Shown: piece after piece, positions 49,641 through 52,694 of the stretch
How positions within the stretch are numbered: position 1 is the first letter of the stretch
Layout of the letters: the number at the start of each line of letters is the position of its first letter
DNA from: Candidatus Baldrarchaeum yapensis
GTDB lineage: Archaea; Asgardarchaeota; Baldrarchaeia; Baldrarchaeales; Baldrarchaeaceae
Assembly: GCA_016840465.1 (NCBI GenBank)
Contig: JAEOSH010000009.1
Span: forward strand, 1-52,694
Direction: 5' to 3'
Length of the DNA: 52,694 nucleotides
Notes under the pieces: generated by a model
Database searches by the model: none
Told to the model about the DNA's origin: nothing
The model's input: the letters and a program-made list of their open reading frames with translations, nothing else
Made by a program: the position numbers and the translations under genes

Positions 49641-50168
49641 TTACGCCCGCGGACTCTTCAACATTTCTCTTGTTAATCTCTGAAATACCTCATGCACATT
49701 CTCTCCAGTTTTTGCCGAAGATTCTATGAATGCGTTGAACTTCAACTTCTCGGCGAGCGACTTCCCCATGTCGGTCGTTACCTTCCGCTCGTCCTTTAAA
49801 TCTATCTTGTTTCCGACTAAAATACACGGTATGTTTCCGCAATGCTCCCGCACGTCCCCGCACCATTTTTCAACATTTTCGAAGGATCGCGGATTTGTTA
49901 TATCGTACATCACAATCGCGCCAGCTGCCCCCGTGTAGTAGTATCTTCGAATTCTTTCGAAGACTTGGTGGCCCGCTATATCCCATATTGCGAGTTTGAC
50001 ACGTAGTCCCTTAATCGTTATTACCTTTATTGCGATGTCCGACCCCAAAGACGGCTTATAGCTTACTGGGAATCGGTTCTCGGTATAGCGCATTATTATG
50101 CTTGTCTTTCCGACCCTCTCATCGCCCACAACTATTACCTTAAATACGTACTCCTTCTCCTCACTCAC
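49641..50168 (-). CDS. Ras/Rab-like small GTPase
   Basis: G1 GDERVGKTS, G3 WDIAGHQVFERIRRYYYTGAAGAIVMYDITNPRSF, G4 VGNKIDL, G5 ESSAKTGENVHEVF; no C-terminal prenylation cysteines. Confidence 0.92.
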   Translation of the reverse strand: MSEEKEYVFKVIVVGDERVGKTSIIMRYTENRFPVSYKPSLGSDIAIKVITIKGLRVKLAIWDIAGHQVFERIRRYYYTGAAGAIVMYDITNPRSFENVEKWCGDVREHCGNIPCILVGNKIDLKDERKVTTDMGKSLAEKLKFNAFIESSAKTGENVHEVFQRLTREMLKSPRA

Positions 50169-51003
50169 CCAGCACTCCCTCCTTCATTTCCTTCAAACGG
50201 TCCTTTAGGGGCTGGGAGAGAGAGATTAGCTTCTCGACCAAGTACTCGAAGGACCTCGCATACATGGGATTTTCTGTCCATAGTCCTATGTCGTACGTCA
50301 GTAGGGGGCTCCAACTACCGACTAACGTTACAAGGCATCGGGATCCGTCTGAGACATAGCATCCAAGCGGCATTTCTCCGAGATTCCAGTGGTAGACCTC
50401 TGCGACTTCTGCAACCCGCTTGACGAGATCGAGCACGTCCCTTGTGACCTTGAAGCATACTATTATCTCCACGTTCTCTCTCGCCTTTTGCTCGAGCATG
50501 TTCACGAGAAGGGGGCCCCTGTCGTGCATCACATCGGGTGTAATTATTGCTTGAATGCGATCACGGGCCTCCTCTATCAATTCACGCATCACCTTATCTA
50601 TCCTGCTGTAACCACTGATCAGCCACGCGGCCTCGCTCAGATTCCTTCTGAGCGAAAATGCTTCCTCTAACTGCTTTTCAAATAGATTTTTGACTTCTCT
50701 TACCTTCCTTATTGCCTCCTCATGTTCACGTTCCAGCGTTTCAAATATCTCACTTATTGGGAGAGCTAAATACTTGGACCCCCTCCCCGAGGCCTCCTTT
50801 ATAACGAAACCTCTGCTCACAAGTTTGTTCAGGGTCTCATAAACATTAGGCCTAGGAACGCCTGATCTCCTCGATATTTCGGAAGCGTTTAGCGGTTTAC
50901 CCGCTATTAGGAGTGTTAGCAACACTTTTGCCTCGTTCTGAGTGAGACCTAGACTCTCGAGTGCTTCCTGCAACTTTGTCAGTGACAATTCTGCCGCCCC
51001 CAT
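50161..51003 (-). CDS. TrmB-family transcriptional regulator
   Basis: LTQNEAKVLLTLLIAGKPLNASEISRRSGVPRPNVYETLNKLVSRGFVIKEASGRGSKYLALPISEI; C-terminal effector region. Confidence 0.88.
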   Translation of the reverse strand: MGAAELSLTKLQEALESLGLTQNEAKVLLTLLIAGKPLNASEISRRSGVPRPNVYETLNKLVSRGFVIKEASGRGSKYLALPISEIFETLEREHEEAIRKVREVKNLFEKQLEEAFSLRRNLSEAAWLISGYSRIDKVMRELIEEARDRIQAIITPDVMHDRGPLLVNMLEQKARENVEIIVCFKVTRDVLDLVKRVAEVAEVYHWNLGEMPLGCYVSDGSRCLVTLVGSWSPLLTYDIGLWTENPMYARSFEYLVEKLISLSQPLKDRLKEMKEGVLGE

Positions 51004-51017
51004 TCACCTGACACAAA

Positions 51018-51030
51018 TACTATAATAGTA
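51018..51030. promoter_or_regulatory. perfect 13-nt palindrome TACTATAATAGTA upstream of trmB, candidate autoregulatory operator
   Basis: Read directly; lies 15-27 nt before the TrmB ATG and downstream of a TATA-like element (caaatttaaataagcc on the minus strand). Confidence 0.5.
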
Positions 51031-51188
51031 ATGGCTTATTTAAATTTGTAGTAGTATAAACTACATCAGAATTTACGTAGTAAAATCCTCTAAAAACAAA
51101 TAATGGAGTAAGATTGTTGTTACTACAAGCTACAAGAAAAAAGTTATCATTTTGACAGATGAATGTAAAAAAGTAGCACCGGAAAAAT

Positions 51189-52295
51189 TCACCGGGTGAC
51201 CTGCAAGCGTGAAATCAAATTGTATAGTTCCGCCGCCTCTCGGTTTCTTTCGAAGTATTCCCTTATTGGTTTAAGTAGTTCAATGACCGCCTCCGCGGTT
51301 GCCTTTTTAAGATCATAAGGATGAAGTTGCCCGCTTGTATACATTTCCTCAAGTTCCTTATAGCTGTGCACCTCCACATCGCCGCCGTATTTCGCGGGGC
51401 GTTCTATTTTGAGCGTGAAGTCCTCCTGCGCGAACAACAGATACTTATTTATCTCCATGATTGGGTTCAGTTGCGTTTCCCTTGCCGGGCAGTACGCGTC
51501 CATAATCTTTTTCCTTATGACATCCGGAGGATCGTGCACAAATATGCAACTTTCTGGTATGCTTTTGCTCATTTTGAGATCGAGCAACCGCTCATCGGTG
51601 ATTTTAGCGGAATCCATCCTACGCGCACCTTTCAATCCCGTAAGTAATGGGGTATGAACGGCAACCGGCTTCTTTCTGCCAAGCTTTGGTGCCAATTCTC
51701 GGCATAACACATGTATATTCCTCTGGTCCGTACCTCCGTACGCAACGTCGACATCAAGCAAAAATACGTCCGCCGCTTGCATGGGAGGATATATCAGCAT
51801 GCTGAACTTCATTGCCGCCTCTTCCTCTTTCCTTCCGAGTATTGTGAGGGTCCTCTTTATTCTGGCGAGGGTTGATAGTTTTGCAACCCTTATCATTGTC
51901 TCTACGTACGTTGCCCCCATCTCGTTTATGAAGTCCGTGGCAAACAGGTATCGCACCTTCTCCCGACGAACGCCGAATGCGGTGAACACATGCTCCATGT
52001 ACTTCGCGCATGCCTGTATGTTCTCGAGTTTTCCGCCGAGCTTCTCATTTGCGTATGCGTGGAGGTCGGCCCATAAGATTGTGAAATCGAAACCGGCCTT
52101 CACGAAGTCCCTTATCTTATTGATCGTGATGAGCCATCCTAGGTGCACAATTCCACTCGGCTCATAGCCTATATATCCCTTAGGACGCTCATTAGTTTCG
52201 AGAAGGTTCCTTAACTCCTCCTCGGTGAGAACCTCCGCTGTGTTTCTGGTGACAAGGTACATTCTTTCCTCCACGTCCATTTTTCTGCACCTCAC
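51189..52295 (-). CDS. tyrS: tyrosyl-tRNA synthetase, archaeal/eukaryal type
   Basis: GYEPSGIVHLGWLITINKIRDF, AYGGTDQRNIHVLCRELAPKLG, LKMSKSIPESCIFVHD. Confidence 0.95.
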   Translation of the reverse strand: MRCRKMDVEERMYLVTRNTAEVLTEEELRNLLETNERPKGYIGYEPSGIVHLGWLITINKIRDFVKAGFDFTILWADLHAYANEKLGGKLENIQACAKYMEHVFTAFGVRREKVRYLFATDFINEMGATYVETMIRVAKLSTLARIKRTLTILGRKEEEAAMKFSMLIYPPMQAADVFLLDVDVAYGGTDQRNIHVLCRELAPKLGRKKPVAVHTPLLTGLKGARRMDSAKITDERLLDLKMSKSIPESCIFVHDPPDVIRKKIMDAYCPARETQLNPIMEINKYLLFAQEDFTLKIERPAKYGGDVEVHSYKELEEMYTSGQLHPYDLKKATAEAVIELLKPIREYFERNREAAELYNLISRLQVTR

Positions 52296-52694
52296 TACGA
52301 ATGATATGTAAGTACAGCAATGAGATTATCTGCACCGCTTGCATTCGATCTTTTCGCCATTACATTGTCAGCCATCGGCGTTTTATCATTTTGCATTTAG
52401 TAAATACTCGATGTAATTTAATGGTTTTCTTTAGCTAGATGAATTTGGCAAAAATTCGTCTAGGATGGGCTTAAATTCCTTATGAATATGATGTATGATG
52501 GACAATTTCTCCGATAAATTCACCAAGTGAATATATGATTGCCAATTCCGTCAGTTCGTTTGGCGTTACGTATTTATTGTTGCCATCTAGGGGGACAAAT
52601 TTAATTATTAATTATAGCTCAGCGAAAATTTCACTGCATTTAAAATTCTACTTAAATACCTTACCCACACCGGTTTATTCTTCAAAACAGACTA

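Noticed and set aside
1-52694. CRISPR arrays, rRNA and tRNA genes
   Set aside because: No periodic repeats and no T-loop/acceptor patterns recognised by eye on either strand; a tRNAscan/Infernal run would be needed to exclude small RNAs.
52300-52694. Possible gene at the right edge
   Set aside because: AT-rich, no ORF of meaningful length; probably intergenic.

Overview
This is an archaeal chromosomal segment. The evidence is an archaeal/eukaryal-type TyrRS, archaeal topoisomerase I, a PaREP1-family protein, TrmB and PadR regulators, a solitary Lrp/AsnC RAM domain, KaiC-like ATPase and archaeal TATA boxes. The exact lineage cannot be fixed from sequence alone. Main content, left to right: a PaREP1 ORF without a normal start codon; a SWIM zinc-finger protein; an F420/LLM-type oxidoreductase; an ECF S component and PadR regulator; topoisomerase I split by an approximately 188-aa mini-intein; zinc-ribbon membrane proteins around moaE; a NitT/TauT-type ABC transporter, an MFS transporter and a PaaK-like ligase; thyX; a VapBC pair; mobB(FeS)-moeA-moeA(PBP fusion); a KaiC-like ATPase divergent from three membrane proteins; an FGGY kinase with an AGPS-like FAD oxidase and a CCG Fe-S protein; moaB; two adjacent decayed genes; tandem PhoU/TrkA_C proteins; a 10-gene Hdr/Qmo-like electron-transfer cluster at 36.8-46.9 kb; a decayed IS607-type TnpA/TnpB element; tandem V4R (Bet3/TRAPP-like fold) proteins converging on a Rab/Ras-like small GTPase co-transcribed with a TrmB regulator; and tyrS. 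The two strongest candidates for an under-described system are (1) the QmoAB/HdrBC/HdrA/MvhD/polyferredoxin super-cluster with no hydrogenase, formate dehydrogenase or sulfate-reduction genes beside it, and (2) the V4R-V4R / Rab-like GTPase / TrmB neighbourhood. No tRNA, rRNA or CRISPR array was recognised.
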